Positions 33,691 to 45,100 of a DNA stretch of 64,000 bases are shown here, piece by piece (position 1 is the first letter of the stretch; the number at the start of each line of letters is the position of its first letter). The stretch comes from Elgaria multicarinata webbii (lineage: Eukaryota > Chordata > Lepidosauria > Squamata > Anguidae). The stretch is taken from positions 73,852,536 through 73,916,535 of the forward strand of contig NC_086176.1 of NCBI RefSeq assembly GCF_023053635.1. Reading direction: 5' to 3'. The notes under the pieces were generated by a model. It was not told the origin of the DNA. It searched no databases and saw only the letters and a list, made by a program, of their open reading frames with translations. The position numbers and the translations under genes were made by a program.

Positions 33691-35210
33691 TTTGTAAATG
33701 TAGTTCTCATTTCATATTGCCCATTAAGAATCCTTCAGTTGTTTCTGGAAAGTTGTGGAGAGGTTCAGAGCAATTCTATGGCAGGTGGAGAGGAGAATCT
33801 GCGGCAAAGCTACTACTTCTTCCTATGCCCTGCTGGCTCGTCATGGCCAGAGCAGGAGGTGGGGATACAACTTTTTCACCATTTTTCACCACATGGGTGC
33901 TTTTGTTTTAATTTTCCCTCCCACTGACATCAATTGGGGTAGAGAAAGGAACTAGGCTAGCTCCACGGCTGGTGTAGTTTCTGGGCTGCTTTGGATGCAT
34001 TTCAGGGGATTGAGGTTTACAATTCTACAGGTTCTTAACCTCCTCTAGCATGTCCCAAACACACCCTATTCCAGGAGCCACTGCCAGCAGAGCAGAGATG
34101 GAAATGGACCTGGACCTCCTCCACTTGGAAAGAGAAAGATCTATCTGGAGAAAGGGAAGACTGTGATATCCTATGGCTTCTAGGACACCTTCCCATTCTC
34201 CAGGAACCATAGAATTGAGCTCTTAACCTTCATGTTAACTGATCTTGCTTAGTATCTTTGCACATGGAGAGAGAGAGCTAACTACAACGGTGTTGTCCCT
34301 AGTCTGTTATAATTCTGATGTGCAACTGATATTAAGGATTATGCTCCTAAGGGCACAATCCTATGCATGTTTAGACAGAAAAAGTCGTACAACTACCTGC
34401 ATTCCTCCAGTCACCCACATTAAATAGTGTACATTTCTTATCATCATCTCACTTTTATAAATGGCATTCAAAGCTGCAGAATAAAATTAAGCCACTTTAC
34501 TAGTTAAAACCAATATGTCTGGTTACAACAACCAATTATAATAAGGATGTATATAAAATTCAAATAGGAATCAATTTAAACAAATTACCTAAACCAGTTT
34601 TTTTTTCCTATGCAATTTGAATTGATTTGATTTCCGATATGAATCTAAGGCAGATATCAATACACAAAACCATTCCCTGTCCCTGAATTCAAAGCACAGA
34701 AGTGGTGTGAGCCTACGGGTTCTCATACAGTCACACCAAATCACATCTATTGCACTTGTATGTAAAGGACTAGTTTCGCCTTTTCTGTAGTACACTTTGA
34801 AATATAACAAAAAAGTTTTGTTGTCCCTTAACCAGGGATTTAAAGGCCCACTTCCCCGGCACATTAATAGCCAATCAAACACACGAGGCTGGGGAATACA
34901 CTTAATCCATTTACTTCCAATGCTGCAGTATGGAGGTGCTCTCCGGTTCCACAAGATGGAGGCACCCAGAACAAAGGAATCTCACAGTATATATAGGCCC
35001 TGACTACAAGAGGGTGTTAGTCTCTTTCTAACCCTTCTATTGGTCAGTTCTGGTTTAAGCAAGTTAAGTTACATTAAATTTTCAAGTTAAGGTGTGCAAT
35101 CTCAATAAGTCATAGGTTACATTCGATGTTCTATTGGTTGAAAGTTTTTCCCTTTGTCTGCTAAGACATGATGTCCACTTTTAAGGAATGCAAATCTGGC
35201 ATATAGCCAC

Positions 35211-35542
35211 TTGTCTCTGCAGAGGCCACCAGTGAGGGAGGAAGCAGCAGTCAGGCACCTCTCCACCGTGCCTGGGTCCAGCTCCAGCTGAGAGTCCCCT
35301 CCCTCCTGCTGTCAACTGTAACTGCTGAACTTTACAACTAAGATTGTAGTGCCTGAATTTGCTTTCCTTTTCCCCCTCCTCCTCCTCCCTCCTAATCCCC
35401 TTTCCTTTTGTGTCATGTCTTTTAGATTGTAAGCCTGTGGGCAGGGACTGTCAAGAAATACTTTTGTAAGCCGCCGTAAGAGCCTTTTTTGGCTGAATGG
35501 CGGCATAAAAATCCTTAAATAAATAAATAAATAAATAAATTG
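35211..35542 (+). mobile_element. VNTR-headed composite retroposon, short copy
   Basis: One 105-bp unit joins the same linker, pyrimidine stretch and LINE-like tail as the copy at 19.9 kb. A direct repeat TAGCCAC flanks it exactly (35204-35210 and 35543-35549). It is inserted in an older unclassified repeat in the RHOBTB3-CPT2 intergenic gap. The tail is nearly the same as that of the long copy. Confidence 0.75.
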
Positions 35543-36189
35543 TAGCCACCCTTTGGCAGAGAAGCCATCTTTTAACCCTTGGCACATTACAATCATTAGA
35601 GAGATGAAATCTCTCCCTGGGGGCATCAGTTTGACCAGAAACTATGACAGGACACAAGTGTTTCACAGGTAATGCTGGTTCCACTACTACTCTCTAGTTT
35701 GAAATGTTATTTTTGTACATATTACTGATCCCAATAAGCCTTTGAGCTCCGTTACTAAAAGAAAGAAGAAAAAAGGCAAATGTGGTGCTTGCTTTGGTTC
35801 ACTGCACACTCAATAAAACCTCCGAAGCAACTGGGAAAAAGCATCCTAAAATACAAGGTTGACGTTCTCAAAACAAACCATGCGCAGAAAACCTGGCGGT
35901 CATAAAAGTTCCCATCTGTAAAGACGAGACGAGGCTTTGCTTTCTAGCAGCGTTTCACTCATTGATCATGCTTCAATCCGTTATTAGCACGAATTCACGC
36001 TTTAATAAAACCCCAAACACCTATAGTTAGTCGTTGCCCGCTTTTCGGGGCGGCCACATAGTTAAATAACTGACAAATGGGCATGAACGACGTGGGCTTC
36101 CTCAGCTCATGAGGTTTTCCTCATGAGATCGTTTGGGCGTATGCAGAGAGACAAAGCATAGGTCAAACTGCCGATGCTTCATAACTCCG

Positions 36190-36720
36190 AAAGAAACGCT
36201 TGGCCCGTCACCACCGCCCATGAAGCCGAACCACAGCAGCGCGAGGCGGGGCAGGGGGCGAGTGGCGGGGTCAGCCAGCCAGGCAAGCACGGCGCTCGCC
36301 CCCCGCCCCGGAGGACCGCAACGGCCGCAAGCGGCGGCCTCTCGCGCTCTCTTGTTGCCCTGGCTACCGCTGTCGGGCCCCACACCGCCGCCGCCTCCGG
36401 CCGTTTTGCCGCCATTCCAAAAAGAGCGTGCCGGCCGGCTGGCCGTCCGACGGGTATCGGTTGGCGCCTGGCCGTCCCTCGCCGCGCCCCTTCCCCCCCG
36501 GCGCTCCCAGACCATGCGCCGAGCGAGGCCCCCGTGGGGCGCCGCGACCCTGAGGAGCGCGGCCGCCGGGAGGCGACGGTATTGGAGGACCGTGGGGCAG
36601 CCGGAGGGCATCGTGTCGGAACAGGACACGGACCATCATTTCGTGCACCGGAGCACCATTCCTACCATGCACTTCCAGCCCAGCTTGCCCAGGTCCCTCT
36701 TACTTCCTCCAACTTGCAGA
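36190..36720 (+). promoter_or_regulatory. CpG-island promoter of CPT2
   Basis: The stretch is strikingly GC-rich and rich in CpG, in contrast to the AT-rich flanks, and it ends over CPT2 exon 1. CpG-island promoters are usual for mitochondrial metabolism genes. Long open frames here on both strands (up to about 250 codons) are low-complexity Ala/Arg/Pro translations of GC-rich DNA and are not called as genes. Confidence 0.7.
36514..36692 (+). CDS. CPT2: CPT2 exon 1 (residues 1-59, mitochondrial presequence)
   Basis: The ATG has a purine at -3 (gaccATGc) and opens a frame ending [16 protein letters not shown], which matches human QRSIVPTMHYQDSLPR. The open frame continues upstream into GC-rich sequence, but no upstream residues resemble CPT2, so this Met is chosen. 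The donor CCCAG|GTCCCT is weak (C at +3 and +4), yet it is at the human position and gives the right phase. The next GTAAC downstream, at 36758, would break the frame into exon 2. The presequence is longer than human by about nine residues. Confidence 0.85.
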
Positions 36721-39103
36721 GGGAGGGGGAAAGACAGCAGAGCCGGAGAAGAGGATGGTAACCCAGTCGTCCCTTCCTCCCTCCCTCCCTCCGCTCGCCG
36801 AGGAACCTCCCCGCTTTCTGCCCGGAGAAGGCTGCTCTGCCCTCTGCCCTCTAGCAGCCGTGCTACACAAACTCACTCGTTTCAATAATGACAAATTCCA
36901 CTGGGGTTTTTAGTCCCCTCAGCCTATCACAAATCAGTTCCCTTCGGTGAATTGGGGAGAATACAAGGATTTGTTCTTCCCTCTCTCTATCCCCTTACGT
37001 GTGTGTGTGCGTGTGTGTGCCTGTGTATATATATACCCTCTATCACATCCTCCTCTAGGTTTCTTTTTCTACAGTAAAAACAACAACACCCACATGCTTT
37101 AACATTTATAGAAAACGCTCCATTTAAATTTCCTTTCACTGTATAATCATCACTCACCTATGGTGAGGCAGGATCTACACTACCGCTTTAAAATGGTTTA
37201 CAACTAGTGACAACTGTTGGAGCCCGAAACACACTCCATATACAGTTTTCAAATCGTTTTCAAACTGCCATATCCTGCTTGGTGTAGATCTGGCAAGAAT
37301 TCACCTCTCAGGTCATTTAGAATGACATAAATGACTAACGTAAATATATGTGAGCAGATATACTTTCTTATGTAGGTTAGTAGCTTTTGAGACCTGATAC
37401 GGAAAGCAGACATAACTTGTTAATGTTATCCATTTTTAGATTGCCAATTCCGAAACTAGAGGATACTATCAACAGATATTTAGCCGCTCAGAATCCGCTG
37501 TTGAACGATGAACAGTACAGGTATCGGAAATGACATTTGTAATGATATAAAAGTTGTTAATTGCACCAGCTGCTTCTCTTCTGCTCTTTTGCATAAATCT
37601 TGTCTATTTTCTCTTCGTGCCCCATGCCTAGGGGAAGAGCTATAGTTAAGTGGCAAAGCACTAGCTTTGCATACAGACAGTCCCAGGTTCAATCCCCAGC
37701 ATTGCCAGGTTGAATCCTGGTTAATCACAAACAATGTGCTTGTTCATGTTGCCTGGATTGCTTCCACTTGGCTCCTTCTACCAGTGGGTTTGGCTAAAGT
37801 AACTGGAAACTAACCAATAGGCAAAAGCTTAGTGTTACATCAGAACTGGGACTTCTGGCTTGTTGCTCAGAAACCAAGTAAAAATTTTGGCTGGTAGGTG
37901 GAGCAGCAGCAATCCTGGTGTCCCAGTTCCTGATAAGCAAAGGTTTCCTGGTATTCTGACATGTATAAACATGGCCAATGTAAGGGAACTTCCAATATGT
38001 AAATTCCAGAACATTTGCATGGTGTCGCCCTTCTCTCCATTCAACCAACATTTTCTGTGAAGTAAAGCATAGTCTTCATCTCCAGATAAACTTAGGCTAA
38101 AACTGCAACCCTGTTTATAGTATTTGTTAGTCCATTTAAAAAGCCTTCCTATATTGATATTGACTCTGAAAATAGTTTCATGTTTATTTGACTCATGGAA
38201 ATTTCATGTGATATTTATTTATGGTGTAATCTAGTAAGGTACTGCTGAACAACCTACATTAGTTTGGGTGTGCAAGGATGACATATTTATATATATGGAA
38301 AGGGAATAATTTTAATTACATATTATAATTAAAACTTACTATTAAAAGTCTAGCAATATAATGTTTATCTCATTTTAAATATCTAGAAATACTGAGAAAA
38401 TTGCCAGAGAATTTGAAGCTGGAGAAGGCAAGTTCATACATCGTGATCTTCTTGAACATGATAGAATCAATAAGCATACAAGTTATATATCAGGTGTGTT
38501 TTTAAACTTTTCGTGTAGTTTTTAAACATTTTGTTAGCATATTTTCTTACTATTGTTAGTGTTTATTCCAGAGTCAGTCTATGAACTATTTTCCCCAAAC
38601 ATACTGTTGCATTTGTTGGTTGTTGCTGTTTTATACCAAATGCTATTTTTTGTGGTGAATTGGCCATGTGAGCTCCACCTCATGATGAGACTGTAGACCT
38701 CTATCCCAAAGCTTTAAAAGTAGGTTGCACAATGGCATGCCCACTCATGATTAAGGTCAGGGATGGGCAACCTGGAACCCTAGGACTTCATGTGGCCTTC
38801 AGCGTAATTTCTTGTGACCCTCTTTCTAATTTCAAAAGCCCTCTGCAAGTTTAGGCCTCTAACAAGAGTGCTCTATCCCTCTCCCTAGCAAAGGAGTTGG
38901 CAGAGAGAAGGGGCATGTCTACACCAGCCCTATATCCCGGGATCGTCCTGGGATCGTTCCTGTGCATCCAAATGCCACATGGGATCCCGGGAGCAGGCAG
39001 GGACCATCCCTCCATTTTCCTGGGATAACCCTTAGGTGTAGAAAGGGCCAAGGAGATAACAAAAAAAGAGAAACAGAAAGAAGAGGGTCTCACACACATA
39101 CAT

Positions 39104-39144
<41 letters not shown>

Positions 39145-42100
39145 AGGGTTGGCCCTGCCGACTCTCCATTGGCATGCAGCCCCCAACAGATTACCCCAGA
39201 GGAAATATAACCCTTGACCGATAAAAGGTTCTCCACCCCTGATCTAGGCCCATTATGGTATCCTCACATAACTCCTTTTCATTTGGAAATTGCAGGGGGA
39301 AAGTTATTCGCACAGAAAAACTAAGCAGCCTGCCATGCTCAAACTGGCCATCTGATTCAACTCTGTGCCTCTGTTAAAATTTAGGTAGACTATGGCCATT
39401 GCTAGATGAGGGTTTAGCCTGGTGTGAGCATTACTGTAGTCTTACAAAGTATTATCATTACTCTTCATTACTGTATTTAATTTTTTTGACATGACCTTCA
39501 TGGGCATGTCTTCACCAGGGGAGGGAGCAGGGAGGATCTCATGAGATCCTCCCCCTGGGTTCACATACAGCGCATGACGTCCAGGGAGGAAGCAGGACGT
39601 CGCACCCGCCATTTATTTATTTTTTACAAAGCATGGAGCTGGAACACACTTGCGCTCCAGCGAAAAAGTAAGTTTTTTAAAAAAGCCCTGACCCCACTCC
39701 CCACCCACCCTGGATGGCCCTGAACTCCCCCCATCCCAGATCCTTCCCTCTGATGACCCCCGCTACTCACGGGGAGGAGGGAAGAAGCCAGGATGGCTGC
39801 CCACACCACCCGCTGTCCTTGGGATCGTCCCGGGACTGCGGGAAAGCCCAGAACAAAAGGGCCTGCCAATATCCCAGGGAAATGGAGGGATCATCCCTCC
39901 CTACTCCCGGGATCCCCTGTGCATCATGTGGATACACAGGGATGATCCCAGGACGACCCCCGGGATAAAGTCTGGTGTAGACATGCCCTATGATCTGAAA
40001 CAAAAAGGTAAGTACTGCTGAATCCAAAGAATGTAAATTATACAAGTGTATTTATATACCAAAGATCTAAATGTCTATTTTATTAAATGAATTGTTTTTT
40101 GTTTTTGTAGAGCCCTGGTATGATATGTATCTTTCTGCAAGAGATCCAATTGTTTTCAACAGCAATCCTTTTATTTCTTTAAATCCTGATCCAAAACCAG
40201 GATACAACAGTCAAGTAGTGAGAGCAACAAATCTGGTTGTATCATCATTAAAGTTTCTGAACTCCCTGAAGAATGACTATTTGCGGCCAGATATATATTA
40301 TGTAAACCGCAAGTGGGGTCAGAGCAAAATTTTCAAACATTCCATCCGTATTCTTCCACCTACTTTATCCTGGTATGGAGCATATTTGGTGAATGCTTAT
40401 CCTTTAGATATGTCACAGTATAAGTCACTCTTCAACAGTACCAGAATTCCTAATTTAAGCAAAGATACATTGTTCACAAGTGAATTTGCAAGGCATTTAT
40501 TGGTGATGAGAAATGGTCATCTATATGTTTTTGAAGTATTGGATCCTTTTGGTAATATTCTACACCCATCCGAAATCCAGGCTCATTTAACACAAATAAT
40601 ACATGATGCTGATCGGTTACCTAGGTCTGAACTTTCCTACTTAACAACTGAAGAAAGAAATACTTGGGCAACTGTAAGACAGCAACTTGTCCAAAAAGGT
40701 AATGAAGAAAACCTAAAGAAAATTGACAGTGCAGTCTTTTGTCTTTGTTTAGATAAAACCTCCCCACAAGATGAAATTGAAATTACTCATTGTTTTCTTC
40801 ATGGATATGGTTTCAATCGCTGGTTTGACAAATCCTTCAGTCTGATAGTCACTGGTGATGGCACTGCAGGAGTTAATTTTGAACACTCTTGGGGAGATGG
40901 AGTTGCAGTTCTACGTTTTATTAATGAAGTCTATAGAGACAGTACAGAGCACCCAGCTCTTGTACCAGATGCCAGTCCAGCTATTTTTGTTGCATCATAT
41001 GACAAACTGGAATTTAATGTGGATCGCACAATAACATCAGCTATAAATGCTGCCCGTATAAAATTTGATGAAAAAAGGAATCAGTTTTGTGTTAAATCAT
41101 TGAAGTATAAAAAGTTTGGGAAACAGTTTACAACAAAACAAAAATTGAGCCCTGATGCTGTGTTTCAGCTTGCATGTCAGATGGCTGTCTATCGCCAGTA
41201 TGGAAAATTACTTCCTTCTTATGAAGCATGCAGTACTGCAGCTTTTAAACATGGTCGCACTGAAACAATTCGGCCAACATCTGTGTACACAAGAAAATGT
41301 ACAGTTGCATTTGTTGATGAACGAGGAAAGCACAGCATTGAAGATATGAGAAACATGATTGCTGACTGTTCACAGTATCATAGACGCTTGCAGCTGGAAG
41401 CTACATTAGGTTTGGTCTCTTCAACATTTTGTCATATATATATATAGTATTTATTCTAACTGTCTTGTGATAAAGTCTTTCTAGGACTGGCTCTTAGATA
41501 GGCTCTTCAGTAAATCATGGTGAAATATTGAACTTTATAAAAACTGATAAAAGCATTGGGTTTCTGTCTTATAGAAAGGGTGCATTTCTTATGAGTTTTC
41601 ACATGGGAATATAAGTAATGTTCAGTTTGGCTCTTCCTAGTTCACCTTGGCTCTTCCTAGTTTAACCAAAGACCTTACTAATGAATATAGATAGATTAGC
41701 AATTTAAAACACATAGGGCTGGTTCACATAACATGGCCAGGCCATTGTGGGTTATTTAACCCATGCTGAGTTGCAGCATATGCCATCACCATTTGAATAT
41801 GCAAACCCTGATTGAGCCAATTGGGAATTGCGCCATGACGTGCAAACCTGGTCACCATGAGTCATTAAACAACCCTTGCATAACCCTACTACTAATCAAG
41901 GGTTGTACGAGGGTTCTTAAACACAGTGGCCAGGTTGCACTACATGACACAACTTCAAATGCCCCAATCTGGGGTTGCATATTCCAAACACCAGCTGCAA
42001 ACATCCATCATGCACCGTGACTCATGGGTTATTTAGCCCATGATAGCCTGTGACATCATGCAAACTGGGTCACTGTATCCTGCCTTTCCTCCATGGAAAT

Positions 42101-45100
42101 CAAGTTGGCTTAAATAATTTTCCCACCCCATTTTATCCTCTCAGCACTGTAAGATAGGTTAGGCTAAGAGATTTAGTAGGCATGTCTAGACCTACCAGCG
42201 GATGGGGAGGATCTCGCAATATGGTGATTGCGAGATCCTCCCCCTCAGTCTACATGCAGTGCATGACGTCCCGGGAGGAAGAGGACATCATGCTCACCAT
42301 TTTGGGAATTGTTTTTTATCGAAAATGAGCGCACGAGCGCTCCATCGCTAAGGTTAGTTTTTTTTAAATAATAATAATAACCCCCCTCCCCCTCCCACCC
42401 CCAATGGGCCTGGAGCTCCTGAAGAGCTCCATGCCCCGTGCCCATTAACTTGCGAGGAGCCGGGACAAATCGGGATGGCCTCCCACACATCCTGCGGTCT
42501 TGGGATCATTGCGGGGAAAACCGGGACAAAAGTGTAGAGCAATATCCCAGGGAAATGCAGGGATCTTCCCTGCCTGCTCCCAGGATCCCCTGTGCATCAT
42601 GTGGACTCACAGGGACGATCCCCGGGATATCACCCCGTCTAGTCATGCCCAGTGACTGGCCCAAGGGCACCCAGTATGTTTCATTGTTTCTCAACCCTAG
42701 TCTCAACAGTCCTGCTCTAACACTAGACCACTACCCCATACTGGCTCCTTAATTAATGAGAAGAATGCAATTTTTAGAGATTATTAATGACATTAAGACC
42801 TCATCACTTAATTTTTAAGATGAAAGAATAGAAGATCTTTAAATGAAGGACTGTCAGGGTATAAAACATAAAAAGTGACTTTAAAGGTGTGTGTTTTTAA
42901 ATCAAGTATTGTATGAGATGAAGGCTGACTGAAAAAACTGGGCATTAGATTACATTTCTAACAGAAGGAAGTAGGTCACATTTGAACACTATATAAGACC
43001 TTGGAAAACCTGGATTTTGTTATAAGAAGGTTGAACTGAAATGTTACATTTGCAGATGTATCTAATTTTTGGTTGTTATACTTCCAAACTCAATGATTGT
43101 TTTTTTAGTTACTGTTATATCTTTAGAGGAGCTTTTTATAATAATCCCACCATCAAAACAAGTTTAACAGGGTATATATTCTACATTGCTGATGGTTTTG
43201 TTGTAAAAGCAGACATGACCAAGTAGATCATCATTCTTGTAAAGTAATATTGTGGATGGGGGCGGGGGGAGGCTTTCTTTCCCAGGCCTGAAGGAAAATG
43301 ACTCAAGAGCTATCTTCCAACATTTTAAACATTAACTGGTGTAGCAATGGTATCATCTCACTTAACATTAGTACATGTGTATTTTTTGGGCTTTATGAAA
43401 CTAGGGATATCTACTGTATTAAATTGAAATGTTATAAAATAAGGCTTATATCCCAACAGCCATACACTCCCTAGTAAAGGTGTTATAGGTTTAGGTATCT
43501 AAAGATATTTGAGGATACTTTGGGGTGTCACTAGCATCCATTAGCCACTGATAAATCCAAATTAAGAGGAATATATGATGAAAATCAAAAACATCACAAA
43601 GTTAATGAAGGAAAAACGGCTTAAAACTGTTTAATGGTGCAATCCTATACATGTTTACCCAGAAGGAAGTCTCACTGAGTTCGATGGGACTTACTCCAAG
43701 GTACCTATATATAGGATTGCAACCCAAATCAGAGATATTCCTCACAATAATAAAATTATGAGCTATCAATTAAGGCCATTTTCACAAATTATGCAGAAAT
43801 AGGGGTTTGTTTTTGATATAACTCTAAATAAAATGGAAAGGTGCATTGAGTAGATATACCCAACATTTAAAAATTGCTCTGTTTCACTTTCTAGAAAGCA
43901 TTAACCATACTCAGATGTGATGCCCTCTAGGTACTTTGAAAGCCAATTTTTGCCTGTTACACAGAAGTGATGAAAGTGTAAGCGCTTCTAATAGAACATC
44001 CAAAGTGAGACTCCAGAATCTCACATGTGGGGGCTGTATGCATATGGATTAATTAACTTACGAATTTTCAGGATGCGTGTCGTACATCACATGCTGCTTC
44101 CAGTTTCCACCAACAGCCTATGAATGCCACATGCATAGGTTGTTACCATCACATCGGTTTCCGGGTACTTTCAGTTGTTTATGAATTAAACAACCCAAAG
44201 TTAACCCATGATTTGTTATTGGATCAACTTTGGGTTATTTAACCCACAAACAACCCAATGCACCCGGGTTCAGATGTCATAGTTGTAAGGAAGGGGTAAA
44301 TTCATACATGGAATGGCTGTTCTTAAAATATGTTAAAGTGTTCTATTGTTATGGTTTTAGGAGCGGAGTAGATAACCGGCCAGATGTATGGGGGCGTTCT
44401 GGTACTTCCTGGAACCGCTTGGGGCCAGGCCGGCCAACCTTGAGAGAAATTAACATCTCTGGAGAGGTGTGAAAGATCATCGCAGGGAGAGCTGAAGGGA
44501 GGGGGGAAGGAGTGGAAAAAGTATCTATAAAGGGTATACTTTGAAAGGGGGGGTTGTTCTGAGCTGGCTGACTCCATGGCTGGGTGACGTATGATATTGT
44601 AACTTAGTTTTTAGTTTGCTTGGTTCTGGGTTCAATACATATCTACATGTATCTATAGTTTTAGTTGCTAATCCTGTTTGCTTGCCTCTTTCCTAAATAA
44701 ATTGGGCTTAAACCTCCAAACCGTGAGCTGTGTGCATTTTGTTCTGGGGATCTGTGCAAAATCCAGTGGAAGGCCAGCTTGGCTGGGTCCAGTGTCCTTT
44801 ACATGGTGGGCAGCGCTGGGATTCGACACAGATCCAGAGGAACAGAACGCTGGCAGGAAAAGGAGAGCAGTGAAGCAGAGAATTGAACCCAGGCTAAGCA
44901 AAGGTGGTTAGGCCAGCCAAGGATGTCTCAGGATCAAGGAGCTACGGCTCCAGGAATAGAGTGGTTATCTCAGAGTCAGGGAGCAGAAGCTCCAGGAGTA
45001 GAAGTTGGGGGGCTGAACCCTCAGGAAGGAGCGGTAGGGGAGTCCAGTCTGTCCACTTTAGAGTGGGGGATGCAAGAGTCACCCAGCGACGAGGGAGGGG

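Larger units (their letters stand above)
32431..36189. other. Intergenic gap between divergent RHOBTB3 and CPT2
   Basis: It holds the GA repeat, dispersed repeat copy B, a one-ended TTAA MITE (34349-34410) and the short composite retroposon. The sequence around the retroposon (about 34790-35210 and 35550-35700) has a TATATATAGG string at 34986 and looks like an older dispersed repeat split by it; I cannot name its family. Confidence 0.5.

Noticed and set aside
34790-35700. Possible solo LTR around the short composite retroposon (TATATATAGG near 34986)
   Set aside because: No clear TG...CA ends, polyadenylation signal or target duplication could be fixed, so it is left as an unnamed old repeat.
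36133-36888. Long open frames on both strands in the CpG-rich block (251, 195, 175, 102 codons)
   Set aside because: They are low-complexity translations of GC-rich DNA. Only the part from 36514 to 36692 matches CPT2.
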